Part shown: in pieces, positions 1-9,103 of the stretch
Numbering within the stretch: position 1 is the stretch's first letter
Layout of the letters: every line of letters starts with the position of its first letter
Assembly (NCBI RefSeq): GCF_005843885.1
Contig: NZ_CP040443.1
Location: 3,596,001-3,660,000 of the forward strand
DNA length: 64,000 nt
Direction: 5' to 3'
From: Escherichia sp. E4742
Lineage (GTDB): Bacteria > Pseudomonadota > Gammaproteobacteria > Enterobacterales > Enterobacteriaceae
Made by a program: the position numbers and the translations under genes
Notes under the pieces: model-generated
The model's input: the letters and a program-made list of their open reading frames with translations, nothing else
Told to the model about the DNA's origin: nothing
Database searches by the model: none

Positions 1-74
1 TACTTGACCTGAATTATGCCCGTCAGGTTAACGAAATTTCTTTATATACCGCACTTGGTGGCGGTTGGCAGTAG
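1..74 (+). CDS. cusC: CusC, outer-membrane channel of Cu/Ag efflux (3' end only)
   Basis: Only the last 23 codons are present, in frame from base 3 to the TAG at 72-74, ending ...TALGGGWQ. The tail resembles the C-terminus of CusC, the TolC-like outer-membrane duct of the CusCFBA copper(I)/silver(I) pump, and the next three genes are cusF, cusB and cusA in the expected order. The gene starts outside the window, so its promoter (the CusR-controlled one in K-12) cannot be seen. The call rests on position plus a short tail. Confidence 0.9.
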   Translation, partial: LDLNYARQVNEISLYTALGGGWQ

Positions 75-100
75 TAATTTTTAACTCCAGGAGAGAATAA

Positions 101-433
101 ATGAAAAAAGCACTGCAAGTCGCAATGTTCAGTCTGTTTACCGTTATTGGCTTTAATGCCCAGGCTAACGAACATCATCATGAAACCATGAGCGAAGCAC
201 AACCACAGGTTATTAGCGCCACTGGCGTGGTAAAAGGTATTGATCTGGAAAGCAAAAAAATCACCATCCATCACGATCCGATTGCTGCCGTGAACTGGCC
301 GGAGATGACCATGCGCTTTACCATTACTCCGCAGACGAAAATGAGCGAAATTAAAACCGGCGACAAAGTTTCGTTTAATTTTGTCCAGCAGGGCAATCTC
401 TCTTTATTACAGGATATTAAAGTCAGCCAGTAA
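101..433 (+). CDS. cusF: CusF, periplasmic Cu(I)/Ag(I) metallochaperone
   Basis: The 110-residue precursor has a signal peptide (cleavage expected near residues 21-22, after NAQA). It is a small OB-fold chaperone that hands Cu(I) or Ag(I) to CusB. The known metal site is complete: His58, Trp66, Met69 and Met71 of the precursor, within HHDP and WPEMTM (H36/W44/M47/M49 in mature numbering). A strong ribosome site (aggaga) precedes the ATG, 26 bases after the cusC stop, and cusB follows after 15 bases, so the genes are one operon. It matches K-12 CusF almost residue for residue; the one change I noticed is Ser in place of Ala in KVSFNF. Confidence 0.98.
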   Translation: MKKALQVAMFSLFTVIGFNAQANEHHHETMSEAQPQVISATGVVKGIDLESKKITIHHDPIAAVNWPEMTMRFTITPQTKMSEIKTGDKVSFNFVQQGNLSLLQDIKVSQ

Positions 434-448
434 CCCAGGTTTAATTCA

Positions 449-1672
449 ATGAAAAAAATCGCGCTTATTATCGGCAGCATGATCGCGGGCGGTATTATTT
501 CTGCGGCAGGTTTTACCTGGTTTGTAAAGGCTGAACCGCCCGCAGAAAAAACGCCGACCGCAGAACGTAAAATCTTATTCTGGTACGACCCGATGTATCC
601 CAATACGCGGTTCGATAAACCAGGTAAATCGCCGTTTATGGATATGGATCTGGTGCCGAAATATGCCGATGAAGAGAGTTCTGCGTCTGGTGTGCGCATT
701 GACCCGACTCAGACGCAGAATCTGGGTGTGAAAACGGCTATCGTCACGCGCGGGCCGCTGACTTTTGCCCAGAATTTCCCGGCGAATGTGAGTTACAACG
801 AGTATCAGTTTGCCATTGTGCAGGCTCGCGCTGCCGGATTTATCGACAAGGTGTATCCGCTTACCGTGGGCGATAAAGTGAAAAAAGGTGCGCCGCTTCT
901 CGACCTGACTATTCCCGACTGGGTGGAAGCGCAGAGTGAGTATTTACTGCTGCGCGAAACTGGCGGTACGGCGACCCAGACTGAGGGTATTCTTGAACGG
1001 CTGCGGCTGGCGGGAATGCCGGAGGCCGATATTCGCCGCCTGATCGCCACGCAAAAAATCCAGACTCGCTTTACGCTCAAAGCGCCCATTGATGGCGTGA
1101 TCACCGCGTTTGATCTGCGTGCGGGTATGAATATCGCCAAAGATAATGTGGTAGCGAAAATTCAGGGTATGGACCCGGTGTGGATCACTGCCGCGATCCC
1201 GGAGTCTATCGCCTGGCTGGTGAAAGATGCCTCGCAGTTTACGCTGACTGTTCCGGCGCGACCCGATAAAACGCTCACCATCCGCAAATGGACGCTGCTA
1301 CCGGGCGTGGATACCGCGACCCGCACTTTGCAGCTGCGTCTGGAAGTCGACAACGCCGACGAGGCGCTAAAGCCGGGAATGAACGCCTGGTTGCAACTCA
1401 ACACCGCTAGCGAACCGATGCTGCTCATTCCGTCACAGGCGCTGATTGATACTGGTAACGAACAGCGGGTTATTACCGTTGATGCCGACGGGCGCTTTGT
1501 ACCGAAACGCGTTGCTGTTTTCCAGGCGTCGCAAGGCGTCACCGCGTTACGTTCTGGTCTGGCGGAAGGTGAAAAGGTGGTTTCCAGCGGCCTGTTCCTG
1601 ATTGATTCTGAAGCCAATATTTCTGGCGCACTGGAGCGGATGCGCTCTGAAAGTGCTACCCATGCGCATTGA
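449..1672 (+). CDS. cusB: CusB, periplasmic adaptor of the CusCBA efflux pump
   Basis: The 407-residue protein is a membrane-fusion adaptor linking the inner-membrane pump CusA to the outer-membrane channel CusC. An N-terminal hydrophobic segment (about residues 4-26) anchors or exports it. Met49, Met64 and Met66, known to receive metal from CusF, are all present (DPMY and FMDMD). Barrel-sandwich and hairpin regions follow, with DKVKKGAPLLDL typical of adaptor proteins. Length equals K-12 CusB. The His-containing tail THAH is close to cusA, which starts 11 bases downstream. Confidence 0.98.
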   Translation: MKKIALIIGSMIAGGIISAAGFTWFVKAEPPAEKTPTAERKILFWYDPMYPNTRFDKPGKSPFMDMDLVPKYADEESSASGVRIDPTQTQNLGVKTAIVTRGPLTFAQNFPANVSYNEYQFAIVQARAAGFIDKVYPLTVGDKVKKGAPLLDLTIPDWVEAQSEYLLLRETGGTATQTEGILERLRLAGMPEADIRRLIATQKIQTRFTLKAPIDGVITAFDLRAGMNIAKDNVVAKIQGMDPVWITAAIPESIAWLVKDASQFTLTVPARPDKTLTIRKWTLLPGVDTATRTLQLRLEVDNADEALKPGMNAWLQLNTASEPMLLIPSQALIDTGNEQRVITVDADGRFVPKRVAVFQASQGVTALRSGLAEGEKVVSSGLFLIDSEANISGALERMRSESATHAH

Positions 1673-1683
1673 GGGAATAACCA

Positions 1684-4600
1684 ATGATTGAATGGATTAT
1701 TCGTCGCTCGGTGGCGAACCGTTTTCTGGTGCTGATGGGTGCATTGTTTCTGAGCATCTGGGGTACCTGGACCATTATTAACACACCAGTGGATGCGCTG
1801 CCGGATCTCTCGGATGTGCAGGTGATTATTAAAACCAGCTATCCCGGTCAGGCTCCGCAAATCGTTGAAAATCAGGTCACTTATCCGCTGACCACCACGA
1901 TGTTGTCGGTGCCGGGCGCGAAGACCGTGCGCGGTTTCTCGCAGTTTGGTGATTCTTATGTGTATGTCATTTTCGAAGATGGCACCGATCCGTACTGGGC
2001 GCGCTCGCGGGTGCTGGAGTACCTCAACCAGGTACAGGGTAAGCTGCCTGCGGGAGTTAGCGCCGAGCTGGGGCCAGATGCTACGGGCGTTGGCTGGATC
2101 TATGAATATGCACTGGTGGATCGCAGCGGTAAGCACGATCTGGCTGATTTACGCTCATTGCAGGACTGGTTTCTAAAATATGAGCTAAAAACCATCCCTG
2201 ACGTTGCGGAAGTGGCGTCGGTAGGCGGCGTAGTTAAAGAGTATCAGGTGGTTATCGATCCCCAGCGTCTGGCGCAATATGGCATCACACTCGCCGAAGT
2301 GAAAAGCGCGCTGGATGCTTCAAACCAGGAAGCGGGCGGTTCGTCGATCGAACTGGCGGAAGCGGAATATATGGTGCGCGCCAGCGGCTATCTGCAAACG
2401 CTCGACGACTTTAATCACATCGTTTTAAAAGCCAGTGAAAATGGCGTTCCCGTTTATCTGCGTGATGTTGCGAAAGTCCAGGTAGGGCCGGAAATGCGCC
2501 GGGGCATTGCCGAGCTGAACGGCGAAGGCGAAGTCGCTGGTGGGGTGGTTATCCTGCGTTCCGGCAAAAATGCCCGTGAAGTGATCGCCGCCGTGAAGGA
2601 CAAACTGGAAACGCTGAAAAGCAGTCTGCCGGAAGGCGTGGAGATAGTTACAACATACGATCGCAGCCAGCTCATTGACCGCGCCATCGACAACCTCAGC
2701 GGCAAGTTGCTGGAAGAGTTTATTGTGGTGGCGGTAGTCTGCGCGCTGTTTCTCTGGCATGTGCGCTCGGCGCTGGTGGCGATTATTTCGTTGCCGCTGG
2801 GGTTGTGTATTGCTTTCATTGTCATGCACTTTCAGGGACTGAACGCCAATATTATGTCTCTGGGCGGCATTGCGATTGCCGTTGGGGCGATGGTCGATGC
2901 CGCCATCGTCATGATCGAGAATGCACATAAACGGCTGGAAGAGTGGCAGCACCAGCATCCTGACACCAGGCTGGATAATAAAACGCGCTGGCAGGTGATC
3001 ACCGATGCATCTGTTGAAGTGGGCCCGGCGCTGTTTATCAGTCTGCTGATTATCACGTTGTCGTTTATCCCGATCTTCACCCTGGAAGGGCAGGAAGGGC
3101 GTCTGTTTGGCCCGCTGGCGTTCACCAAAACTTATGCGATGGCGGGCGCGGCGCTGCTGGCGATCGTGGTTATCCCGATCCTGATGGGCTACTGGATCCG
3201 TGGCAAAATTCCGCCGGAAAGCAGTAACCCGCTCAATCGCTTTTTGATTCGTATTTATCATCCGCTGTTGCTGAAAGTACTGCACTGGCCGAAAACCACG
3301 CTGCTGGTGGCGGCGCTTTCGGTGCTGACGGTTCTCTGGCCGCTCAATAAAGTTGGCGGGGAATTTTTACCGCAGATTAATGAAGGCGATCTTCTGTATA
3401 TGCCTTCGACGCTGCCGGGGATTTCCGCAGCAGAGGCGGCGAGTATGCTGCAAAAAACCGACAAGCTGATTATGAGCGTACCTGAAGTGGCGCGGGTGTT
3501 TGGCAAAACCGGGAAAGCGGAAACCGCAACCGATTCTGCTCCGTTGGAGATGGTAGAAACGACCATCCAGCTTAAGCCGCAGGATCAGTGGCGGCCTGGC
3601 ATGACGATGGACAAAATCATCGAAGAGCTGGATAACACCGTGCGGCTACCAGGGCTGGCGAATCTGTGGGTGCCGCCAATCCGTAACCGTATTGATATGC
3701 TTTCCACCGGCATTAAAAGCCCCATCGGCATTAAAGTTTCCGGCACTGTGCTGGCGGATATCGACGCGATGGCGGAGCAAATTGAAGAAGTGGCGCGAAC
3801 GGTGCCAGGCGTGGCTTCTGCGCTTGCCGAGCGTCTGGAAGGTGGGCGCTATATCAACGTTGAGATTAACCGTGAAAAAGCCGCGCGTTACGGTATGACG
3901 GTGGCGGATGTGCAGTTGTTTGTGACTTCTGCGGTGGGCGGGGCGATGGTTGGCGAAACGGTGGAAGGGATTGCCCGTTATCCAATTAATCTGCGTTATC
4001 CGCAAAGCTGGCGCGATAGTCCGCAGGCGCTGCGCCAGCTACCGATCCTGACGCCGATGAAGCAGCAAATTACCCTGGCAGACGTGGCCGACGTTAAAGT
4101 CTCTACCGGACCGTCGATGCTGAAAACCGAGAATGCGCGCCCGACGAGCTGGATTTATATCGATGCCCGCGATCGTGACATGGTGTCGGTGGTTCACGAT
4201 CTGCAAAAAGCGATTGCCGAAAAAGTGCAGTTAAAACCGGGCACCAGCGTGGCATTCTCCGGGCAGTTCGAGTTGCTGGAGCGCGCCAACCATAAGCTGA
4301 AACTCATGGTGCCGATGACGCTGATGATCATCTTCGTGCTGTTGTATCTGGCGTTCCGTCGCGTGGGCGAAGCGTTGCTGATTATCAGCAGCGTACCGTT
4401 TGCGCTGGTGGGCGGCATCTGGTTGCTGTGGTGGATGGGTTTTCATCTTTCTGTGGCAACGGGTACTGGATTTATCGCCCTTGCCGGGGTCGCTGCCGAA
4501 TTTGGCGTGGTGATGCTGATGTATTTACGTCACGCCATAGAGGCCGAGCCGTCGCTGAATAATCCACAAACATTCAGCGAGCAGAAGCTGGATGAGGCGT

Positions 4601-4827
4601 TGTATCACGGCGCGGTACTGCGCGTGCGCCCGAAAGCAATGACGGTGGCGGTGATTATCGCTGGTCTTCTGCCGATTCTGTGGGGAACGGGGGCAGGGTC
4701 AGAGGTGATGAGCCGGATTGCCGCGCCGATGATTGGCGGCATGATCACCGCACCACTGCTGTCGCTGTTTATTATCCCGGCGGCGTATAAGTTGATGTGG
4801 CTGCACCGACATCGAATACGGAAATAA
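1684..4827 (+). CDS. cusA: CusA, RND-family Cu(I)/Ag(I) efflux transporter
   Basis: The 1047-residue protein is the proton-driven inner-membrane pump of CusCFBA, in the heavy-metal efflux branch of the RND family. It has the RND pattern: a first membrane helix near residues 10-30, a large periplasmic loop, a helix bundle near 335-500, a second loop and a final helix bundle. The proton-relay Asp405 sits in GAMVDAAIV at DNA 2896-2898. Length equals K-12 CusA. It is the last gene of the operon; pheP begins 113 bases downstream with its own leader. The opposite strand carries long open frames that are shadows. Confidence 0.98.
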   Translation: MIEWIIRRSVANRFLVLMGALFLSIWGTWTIINTPVDALPDLSDVQVIIKTSYPGQAPQIVENQVTYPLTTTMLSVPGAKTVRGFSQFGDSYVYVIFEDGTDPYWARSRVLEYLNQVQGKLPAGVSAELGPDATGVGWIYEYALVDRSGKHDLADLRSLQDWFLKYELKTIPDVAEVASVGGVVKEYQVVIDPQRLAQYGITLAEVKSALDASNQEAGGSSIELAEAEYMVRASGYLQTLDDFNHIVLKASENGVPVYLRDVAKVQVGPEMRRGIAELNGEGEVAGGVVILRSGKNAREVIAAVKDKLETLKSSLPEGVEIVTTYDRSQLIDRAIDNLSGKLLEEFIVVAVVCALFLWHVRSALVAIISLPLGLCIAFIVMHFQGLNANIMSLGGIAIAVGAMVDAAIVMIENAHKRLEEWQHQHPDTRLDNKTRWQVITDASVEVGPALFISLLIITLSFIPIFTLEGQEGRLFGPLAFTKTYAMAGAALLAIVVIPILMGYWIRGKIPPESSNPLNRFLIRIYHPLLLKVLHWPKTTLLVAALSVLTVLWPLNKVGGEFLPQINEGDLLYMPSTLPGISAAEAASMLQKTDKLIMSVPEVARVFGKTGKAETATDSAPLEMVETTIQLKPQDQWRPGMTMDKIIEELDNTVRLPGLANLWVPPIRNRIDMLSTGIKSPIGIKVSGTVLADIDAMAEQIEEVARTVPGVASALAERLEGGRYINVEINREKAARYGMTVADVQLFVTSAVGGAMVGETVEGIARYPINLRYPQSWRDSPQALRQLPILTPMKQQITLADVADVKVSTGPSMLKTENARPTSWIYIDARDRDMVSVVHDLQKAIAEKVQLKPGTSVAFSGQFELLERANHKLKLMVPMTLMIIFVLLYLAFRRVGEALLIISSVPFALVGGIWLLWWMGFHLSVATGTGFIALAGVAAEFGVVMLMYLRHAIEAEPSLNNPQTFSEQKLDEALYHGAVLRVRPKAMTVAVIIAGLLPILWGTGAGSEVMSRIAAPMIGGMITAPLLSLFIIPAAYKLMWLHRHRIRK

Positions 4828-4870
4828 AAAACATAGCGGGGTAGGGATACCCGGTTTAACTGTGTGGATT

Positions 4871-4940
4871 GTGTCTTGCGACGACCAGCACTAAATGTTA
4901 AAAGGAGCCCCTCAATAAAAAAGACACACAGGGGAAAGGC
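4871..4940 (+). promoter_or_regulatory. pheP leader with two mutually exclusive pairings over the start site
   Basis: The untranslated stretch before the GTG of pheP contains TGTGTCTT (4870-4877) complementary to AAGACACA (4921-4928), and CCCCT (4908-4912) complementary to AGGGG (4930-4934). The second pairing covers the likely Shine-Dalgarno sequence AGGGG, and the two helices interlock, so they cannot both form as ordinary nested hairpins. Whether this controls translation is inference; I know of no described pheP leader switch. Confidence 0.35.
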
Positions 4941-6323
4941 GTGAAAAACGCGTCAACCGTATCGGAAGATACTGCGTCGAATCAAGAACCGACGCTTCAT
5001 CGGGGATTACATAACCGTCATATTCAACTGATTGCGCTGGGTGGCGCAATTGGTACTGGTCTGTTTCTTGGCATTGGCCCGGCGATTCAGATGGCGGGTC
5101 CGGCTGTATTGCTGGGCTACGGCGTCGCCGGGATCATCGCTTTCCTGATTATGCGCCAACTCGGCGAGATGGTGGTCGAAGAGCCGGTATCCGGTTCATT
5201 TGCCCACTTTGCCTATAAATACTGGGGACCGTTTGCGGGCTTCCTCTCTGGCTGGAACTACTGGGTGATGTTCGTGCTGGTGGGAATGGCTGAGCTGACC
5301 GCTGCGGGCATCTATATGCAGTACTGGTTCCCGGATGTTCCAACGTGGATTTGGGCTGCCGCCTTCTTTATTATCATCAACGCCGTTAACCTGGTGAACG
5401 TGCGCTTATATGGCGAAACCGAGTTCTGGTTTGCGCTGATTAAAGTGCTGGCGATCATCGGCATGATCGGTTTTGGCCTGTGGCTGCTGTTTTCTGGTCA
5501 CGGCGGCGAGAAAGCCAGTATCGACAACCTCTGGCGCTACGGTGGTTTCTTTGCCACCGGCTGGAATGGGCTGATTTTGTCGCTGGCGGTGATTATGTTC
5601 TCTTTCGGCGGCCTGGAGCTGATTGGAATTACTGCCGCTGAAGCGCGCGATCCAGAAAAAAGCATTCCGAAAGCGGTAAATCAGGTGGTTTATCGTATCC
5701 TGCTGTTTTATATCGGTTCGCTGGTGGTATTACTGGCGCTCTACCCGTGGGTGGAAGTGAAATCTAACAGTAGCCCGTTTGTGATGATTTTCCATAATCT
5801 CGACAGCAACGTGGTGGCATCTGCGCTGAACTTTGTCATTCTGGTGGCTTCGCTGTCAGTGTATAACAGTGGAGTTTACTCTAACAGCCGGATGCTGTTT
5901 GGCCTCTCCGTGCAGGGTAATGCACCGAAGTTTCTTACCCGTGTTAGCCATCGCGGCGTGCCGATCAACTCGTTGATGCTTTCCGGAGCGATCACTTCGC
6001 TGGTGGTGCTGATTAACTATCTGCTGCCGCAAAAAGCGTTTGGTCTGCTGATGGCGCTGGTGGTGGCAACCTTGCTGCTGAACTGGATTATGATCTGCCT
6101 GGCGCATCTGCGTTTTCGCGCGGCGATGCGACGTCAGGGGCGTGAAACACAGTTTAAGGCGCTGCTTTATCCGTTCGGCAACTATCTTTGCATTGCCTTC
6201 CTCGGCATGATTTTGCTGCTGATGTGCACGATGGATGATATGCGCTTGTCGGCAATTCTGCTGCCGGTGTGGATTGTATTCCTGTTTGTGGCGTTTAAAA
6301 CGCTGCGTCGGAAAGCGAAATAA
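4941..6323 (+). CDS. pheP: PheP, phenylalanine:H+ symporter
   Basis: The 460-residue inner-membrane permease belongs to the amino-acid/polyamine/organocation family, with about 12 hydrophobic segments. The family signature near the first helix (IALGGAIGTGLFLGIG, residues 31-46) and the following GPAVLLGYG are present. It imports phenylalanine with high affinity. The start is the GTG at 4941, giving the standard N-terminus MKNASTVSEDT. The C-terminus reads RRKAK, two residues longer than the 458-residue K-12 protein as I recall it. A terminator follows at 6384-6418. Confidence 0.97.
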   Translation: MKNASTVSEDTASNQEPTLHRGLHNRHIQLIALGGAIGTGLFLGIGPAIQMAGPAVLLGYGVAGIIAFLIMRQLGEMVVEEPVSGSFAHFAYKYWGPFAGFLSGWNYWVMFVLVGMAELTAAGIYMQYWFPDVPTWIWAAAFFIIINAVNLVNVRLYGETEFWFALIKVLAIIGMIGFGLWLLFSGHGGEKASIDNLWRYGGFFATGWNGLILSLAVIMFSFGGLELIGITAAEARDPEKSIPKAVNQVVYRILLFYIGSLVVLLALYPWVEVKSNSSPFVMIFHNLDSNVVASALNFVILVASLSVYNSGVYSNSRMLFGLSVQGNAPKFLTRVSHRGVPINSLMLSGAITSLVVLINYLLPQKAFGLLMALVVATLLLNWIMICLAHLRFRAAMRRQGRETQFKALLYPFGNYLCIAFLGMILLLMCTMDDMRLSAILLPVWIVFLFVAFKTLRRKAK

Positions 6324-6328
6324 TAGTG

Positions 6329-6364
6329 CAGGTTGGATAAGGCATTCACGTTGCATCCGACAAC
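6329..6364. repeat. Degenerate REP-type element after pheP
   Basis: The sequence GGTTGGATAAGGC...GCATCCGAC has the two arms of an E. coli REP unit with several mismatches. It lies between the stop of pheP and its terminator, a usual place for REP units, where they can protect the 3' end of mRNA. Confidence 0.6.
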
Positions 6365-6383
6365 ACGATGACAACAATCTGAA

Positions 6384-6418
6384 GCCGCTCTCATCCATTC
6401 GATGAGAGCGGTTTTTTA
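6384..6418 (+). terminator. Intrinsic terminator of pheP
   Basis: A perfect GC-containing stem, CCGCTCTCATC paired with GATGAGAGCGG around a five-base loop, is followed by TTTTTT on the plus strand. It separates pheP from the convergent ybdG, whose stop codon is at 6420. The T-run is only on the plus strand, so it chiefly serves pheP. Confidence 0.85.
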
Positions 6419-6419
6419 A

Positions 6420-7667
6420 TTACTGCTTAAATGCTTCTGCCAGGGAGCGAATATCATTGCTGGTTGGCGACTGATGAAGTCGCAGACCAAACTCTTCGAC
6501 GATCGCAAATATGTGGTCGAATATATCAGCCTGAATGCTTTCATATTCCAGCCACACCACGGTGTTGGTAAATGCATAGATCTCGAGCGGTAAACCGTTA
6601 TCGCCCGGAGCTAACTGGCGCACCATTAAGGTCATATCTTTGCGAATCCGCGGATGATTGCGCAGATATTCATTCAGATAGGCACGAAAGGTTCCAACAT
6701 TGGTCATTCGGCGCAGGTTTAATACTGACTCCGTAGACCCTTGCAGGCGGTTCCACTCATTAATTTCCTGATGGCGACTGGTTAAATAAGGCTTTAACAG
6801 ATGCGCTTTATTCAGCCGCTGCATTTCAGCTTCATCAAGAAAACGAATACTGGTGACATCAATACTGATACTGCGCTTAATACGCCGCCCACCAGAGGCT
6901 GACATTCCGCTCCAGTTTTTAAAGGAGTCAGATACCAACGACCAGGTGGGAATAGTGGTAATGGTATTGTCCCAGTTACGCACTTTGACGGTGGTTAACC
7001 CAATATCAATTACTGCGCCATCCGCGCCGTATTTCGGCATCTCCAGCCAGTCGCCCAGTTTCAGCATATCGTTTGCGGAAAGCTGAATACCTGCCACCAG
7101 ACCAAGAATCGGATCTTTAAATACCAACATCAGCACGGCGGCCATCGCGCCAAGACCACTGATCAGAATTGCCGGTGACTGACCAATCAGCAGTGAGATC
7201 ATCAAAATGCCGACCAGAATCGCGCCGATCAGTTTAATCCCCTGAAATATCCCTTTTAACGGCAACTGTTTTGCCGCCGGGAATTTCTGTGCCAGATTCA
7301 AAATAACATCCAGCAACGAGAAGACTGAAAGCAGCGCATACATCATGATCCACAACTGCGCGCAGGTGGTCAGAATATCTGCCGCTTCGGTGCCTTTTTG
7401 CAGCCAGAATACCGCCTGAATATTGACGATAATCCCCTGGAGGGTAAAAGCTAAACGGTGGAAGAGTTTATTCTGGGTAATGATTTGCAGCCACAGCCGT
7501 GAACTGGCAATGGCGCGTTTTTCGAAGGTACGCAGTACCACCCAGTGCAAAATAATATGCACTACAACGGCGGTCAGAATAATAATACCGAAAATCATCA
7601 CCATCGAGGTGGTGTGATCAAACTCAATACCCGCTAAATCTTCAACCTGGGATATTAAATCCTGCAT
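6420..7667 (-). CDS. ybdG: YbdG, MscS-family miniconductance mechanosensitive channel
   Basis: The 415-residue inner-membrane protein has several hydrophobic helices in the first 200 residues. An MscS-type pore and beta domain follows (GLGAMAAVLMLVFKDPILGLVAGIQL, about residues 180-205, then the ANDMLKLGDWLEM segment). It opens under mild hypo-osmotic stress in K-12. The ATG at 7667 gives the usual N-terminus MQDLISQVEDLAG; an in-frame ATG six codons upstream is less likely. It is transcribed away from nfsB, with a REP pair in the 257-base gap between them. Confidence 0.96.
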   Translation of the reverse strand: MQDLISQVEDLAGIEFDHTTSMVMIFGIIILTAVVVHIILHWVVLRTFEKRAIASSRLWLQIITQNKLFHRLAFTLQGIIVNIQAVFWLQKGTEAADILTTCAQLWIMMYALLSVFSLLDVILNLAQKFPAAKQLPLKGIFQGIKLIGAILVGILMISLLIGQSPAILISGLGAMAAVLMLVFKDPILGLVAGIQLSANDMLKLGDWLEMPKYGADGAVIDIGLTTVKVRNWDNTITTIPTWSLVSDSFKNWSGMSASGGRRIKRSISIDVTSIRFLDEAEMQRLNKAHLLKPYLTSRHQEINEWNRLQGSTESVLNLRRMTNVGTFRAYLNEYLRNHPRIRKDMTLMVRQLAPGDNGLPLEIYAFTNTVVWLEYESIQADIFDHIFAIVEEFGLRLHQSPTSNDIRSLAEAFKQ

Positions 7668-7776
7668 AACGTCTCCTTTATACAACAGCGGCCTATGATG
7701 ACGGCTGAAAGGGGGTTATGCAAATCAGGAGAATCTGAGGGGGGATTTCCAGCGAGGGCTGATGGCAAATATAAAA

Positions 7777-7867
7777 TTGCCTGATGCGCTACGCTTATCA
7801 TGCCTACCTGAATGAATTGGCACGAACTTGTAGGCAGGATAAGGCGGTCACGCCGCATCCGGCATAA
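7777..7867. repeat. REP pair (BIME-like) between ybdG and nfsB
   Basis: Two oppositely oriented REP units, TTGCCTGATGCGCTACGCTTATC and GTAGGCAGGATAAGGCGGTCACGCCGCATCCGGCA in outline, flank a short spacer ending ATTGGCA. The left unit reads TTATCATGCC where the usual form is TTATCAGGCC. The pair closely resembles the one at 12541-12640. Such pairs bind DNA gyrase, IHF or Pol I depending on subtype. Confidence 0.85.
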
Positions 7868-7924
7868 ACAAAGCGCACTTTGCCAGCAATCTGAGCCGGG
7901 ATGGGGTCCCGGCTGTCAGGATAA

Positions 7925-8578
7925 TTACACTTCGGTTAAGGTGATACTTTGCGGTAGACGAGATTTCGGCAGCGTCGCGTTAAAATCTTCAACGCTATGA
8001 TGACCTACCGGAACAACCACCAGACTGGTGTAACCTTTCTCTTTCAGACCAAATTCTTCATCGAGGATCGCCGCGTCAAAACCTTCGATTGGCACCGCGT
8101 CCAGACCCAGAGCCGCCACGCCCAGCAGGAAGTTACCGACGTTGAGATAAACCTGTTTTGCCATCCACTGCGCATCATCATGCAGATCTTTACGGTGCAT
8201 ATCGGCGAAGAACTTACGGCCTTTATCGTTCGCCGCTTTCGCTTCCGGCGTGGCAAAACGGCCATCCGCATCTTCCTGGTCAACAACCAGTTTCAGCCAG
8301 GCATCGTCCATCGCGGTTTTTGCACAGAACACCACGACGTGCGAGGCATCAAGCATTTTACGCTCGTTGAACACATAATTATCGGCTGCGGATTTGGCGA
8401 CACGTGCTTTGCCTTCTTCAGTGCTGGCAACGATAAAATGCCACGGCTGGGAGTTGGTGCTGGAAGGGCTGTATTGCAGCAGGGTTTTGATCTGCTCGTC
8501 CTGTTCCGGGGTAAGTTTTTTGCTGGCATCAAATGCCTTAGTGGAATGACGCTTTAAGGCGACAGAAATGATATCCAT
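7925..8578 (-). CDS. nfsB: NfsB, oxygen-insensitive NAD(P)H nitroreductase
   Basis: The 217-residue cytoplasmic flavoprotein is the minor FMN nitroreductase and dihydropteridine reductase. It reduces nitroaromatics by two-electron steps and activates nitrofurans. N-terminal MDIISVALKRHSTKAFD supplies part of the FMN phosphate site (RHSTKAF), and the SPSSTNSQPWHF motif is the second family hallmark. Length equals K-12 NfsB. The start has a good ribosome site (AAGGAG on the minus strand). Downstream the REP pair separates it from ybdG. Confidence 0.98.
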   Translation of the reverse strand: MDIISVALKRHSTKAFDASKKLTPEQDEQIKTLLQYSPSSTNSQPWHFIVASTEEGKARVAKSAADNYVFNERKMLDASHVVVFCAKTAMDDAWLKLVVDQEDADGRFATPEAKAANDKGRKFFADMHRKDLHDDAQWMAKQVYLNVGNFLLGVAALGLDAVPIEGFDAAILDEEFGLKEKGYTSLVVVPVGHHSVEDFNATLPKSRLPQSITLTEV

Positions 8579-8670
8579 AAAGACTCCTTGTGAAAGGTGT
8601 TTGTGTGCCAGCAGATTACAAGGATCGAAGTAAAATGGTAAGCGAGAAAAATGCTCTATAGATTTCCGTT

Positions 8671-9039
8671 TTAGCCAGGGCGCAGCCTTTTTTGATCGCG
8701 TTTAGCTAAGCCATCAACCACTAAATTCCATGAGTCGTTGATCAGATCGCTGAGTAATGCTTCGGAGATTTCCTCGCCGGGATACACCGAAATCCAGTGC
8801 TTTTTATTCATGTGATACCCGGACTTAATGCTTGGGTATATTTGCTGATTTAACAGGGATTTTTGTGGATCGGACTTCAAATTGATAAAGGGAACGCCGC
8901 GCAGTTCTGACGACAACATAAAAATCTTGCCGCCAATTTTAAAAACATCGAACTCCGGGCCAAAAGGCCAGCAAAGCTCGACAAAGGGTAACTCAAGGGC
9001 CAGGCGTTTCGCCGTTTCGTGCAGTGATTGCTTATCCAT
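8671..9039 (-). CDS. ybdF: YbdF, MmcQ/YjbR-family protein (DUF419)
   Basis: This 122-residue cytoplasmic protein has the MmcQ/YjbR pattern: an N-terminal helix, PFGPEFDVFKIGGKIFML, then NLKSDP and a C-terminal PGYHMNKKHWISV-type segment (here SGYHMNKKHW). The fold is CyaY-like and has been suggested to bind DNA, but no function is established. ATG 9039 (MDKQSLHETAKRL) is chosen because it matches family length and has AGGAACG before it; upstream in-frame codons are not conserved-looking. It probably shares a transcript with ybdJ and ybdK. Confidence 0.93.
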   Translation of the reverse strand: MDKQSLHETAKRLALELPFVELCWPFGPEFDVFKIGGKIFMLSSELRGVPFINLKSDPQKSLLNQQIYPSIKSGYHMNKKHWISVYPGEEISEALLSDLINDSWNLVVDGLAKRDQKRLRPG

Positions 9040-9103
9040 AAACGTTCCTTTAGGCGAAGGAGAATACGCAAAGTATGCCGCGAAGTACGGCGATAATCGA
9101 CGT

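Noticed and set aside
2425..3285. A 286-codon open frame opposite cusA
   Set aside because: Gln/His/Arg-rich antisense shadow without a start signal or known motif.
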